From DAONLM01 sp035406685 (GTDB taxonomy: Bacteria; Spirochaetota; GWE2-31-10; MWDO01), in contig DAONLM010000072.1 in the NCBI GenBank assembly GCA_035406685.1, forward strand, positions 1 through 13,203: a stretch of 13,203 nucleotides of DNA, given 5' to 3'. Shown in pieces: positions 13,155 to 13,203 of the stretch. Position 1 is the stretch's first letter. Every line of letters starts with the position of its first letter. Below the pieces are notes generated by a model, which saw only the letters and a list, made by a program, of their open reading frames with translations, was not told the origin of the DNA and made no database searches. The position numbers and the translations under genes are program-made.

Positions 13155-13203
13155 ATGAATACAAAATTAAATTACAAAAAAGATCATGAACTACATTTTG
13201 TAG
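13155..13203 (+). CDS. Start of a gene cut by the window edge, possible RHH paralogue
   Basis: Only 16 codons are visible (MNTKLNYKKDHELHFV). GGAGG (13143-13147) seven bases upstream supports the ATG. The end of this piece (DHELHFV) can be aligned with EKYDFVL at the start of the 9120 protein, just where the first ribbon-helix-helix strand begins. Together with the shared 50-bp leader this suggests a second member of the same family, but the visible part is too short to prove it. Confidence 0.6.
   Translation, partial: MNTKLNYKKDHELHFV

Overview
This 13.2 kb window is very AT-rich and comes from a bacterium with an outer membrane. The diderm reading rests on an Omp85/BamA-type outer-membrane protein, two lipoproteins with clear lipoboxes (LFSC), a LolB-like lipoprotein and a SPOR-domain membrane protein. 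A spirochaete is my best guess. It is based on the LFSC lipoboxes, the low GC content and a C-terminal domain resembling the NADase-type glycan-binding domain seen in spirochaetes. No rRNA or universal marker is present, so this is inference only. The housekeeping genes are coaE (dephospho-CoA kinase) and ispE (MEP isoprenoid pathway).

Layout. Positions 1-263 are a more GC-rich segment with repeats and hairpins that I cannot assign. A 524-bp AT-rich gap follows and ends in a strong promoter and Shine-Dalgarno site. It drives a secreted beta-helix protein (789-2465) that closes with a textbook terminator. An orphan 199-aa gene (2696-3295) converges on a two-gene minus-strand operon, coaE then a SPOR protein (4704 to 3366), which has a near-consensus promoter at 4724-4752. 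Upstream of it, 4705-5811 has no gene. It contains nine tandem units of about 67 bp, each with the palindrome GACATATGTC and a second conserved element, followed by a segment with crossed inverted repeats and a possible insertion-sequence end. Next is a tightly coupled minus-strand pair: a LolB-like lipoprotein and a single-POTRA Omp85 protein (8802 to 5812).

After a divergent intergenic region, the plus strand carries a gene for a double ribbon-helix-helix protein (9120-9638) whose 3' end is abruptly GC-rich. Two tandem promoters then precede a two-gene envelope operon: a lipoprotein of unknown function (9952-10626) and a secreted protein with a possible glycan-binding C-terminus (10646-12070). 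That operon converges on ispE, and the two stop codons overlap within TTAA. At the right edge another gene begins at 13155. Its 5' leader matches the leader of the 9120 gene in 49 of 50 bases.

The points most worth a second look are the palindrome array at 4926-5515 and the duplicated leader linked to the ribbon-helix-helix gene and its GC-rich tail. Together the last two suggest a multi-copy, possibly mobile or self-regulated gene family.
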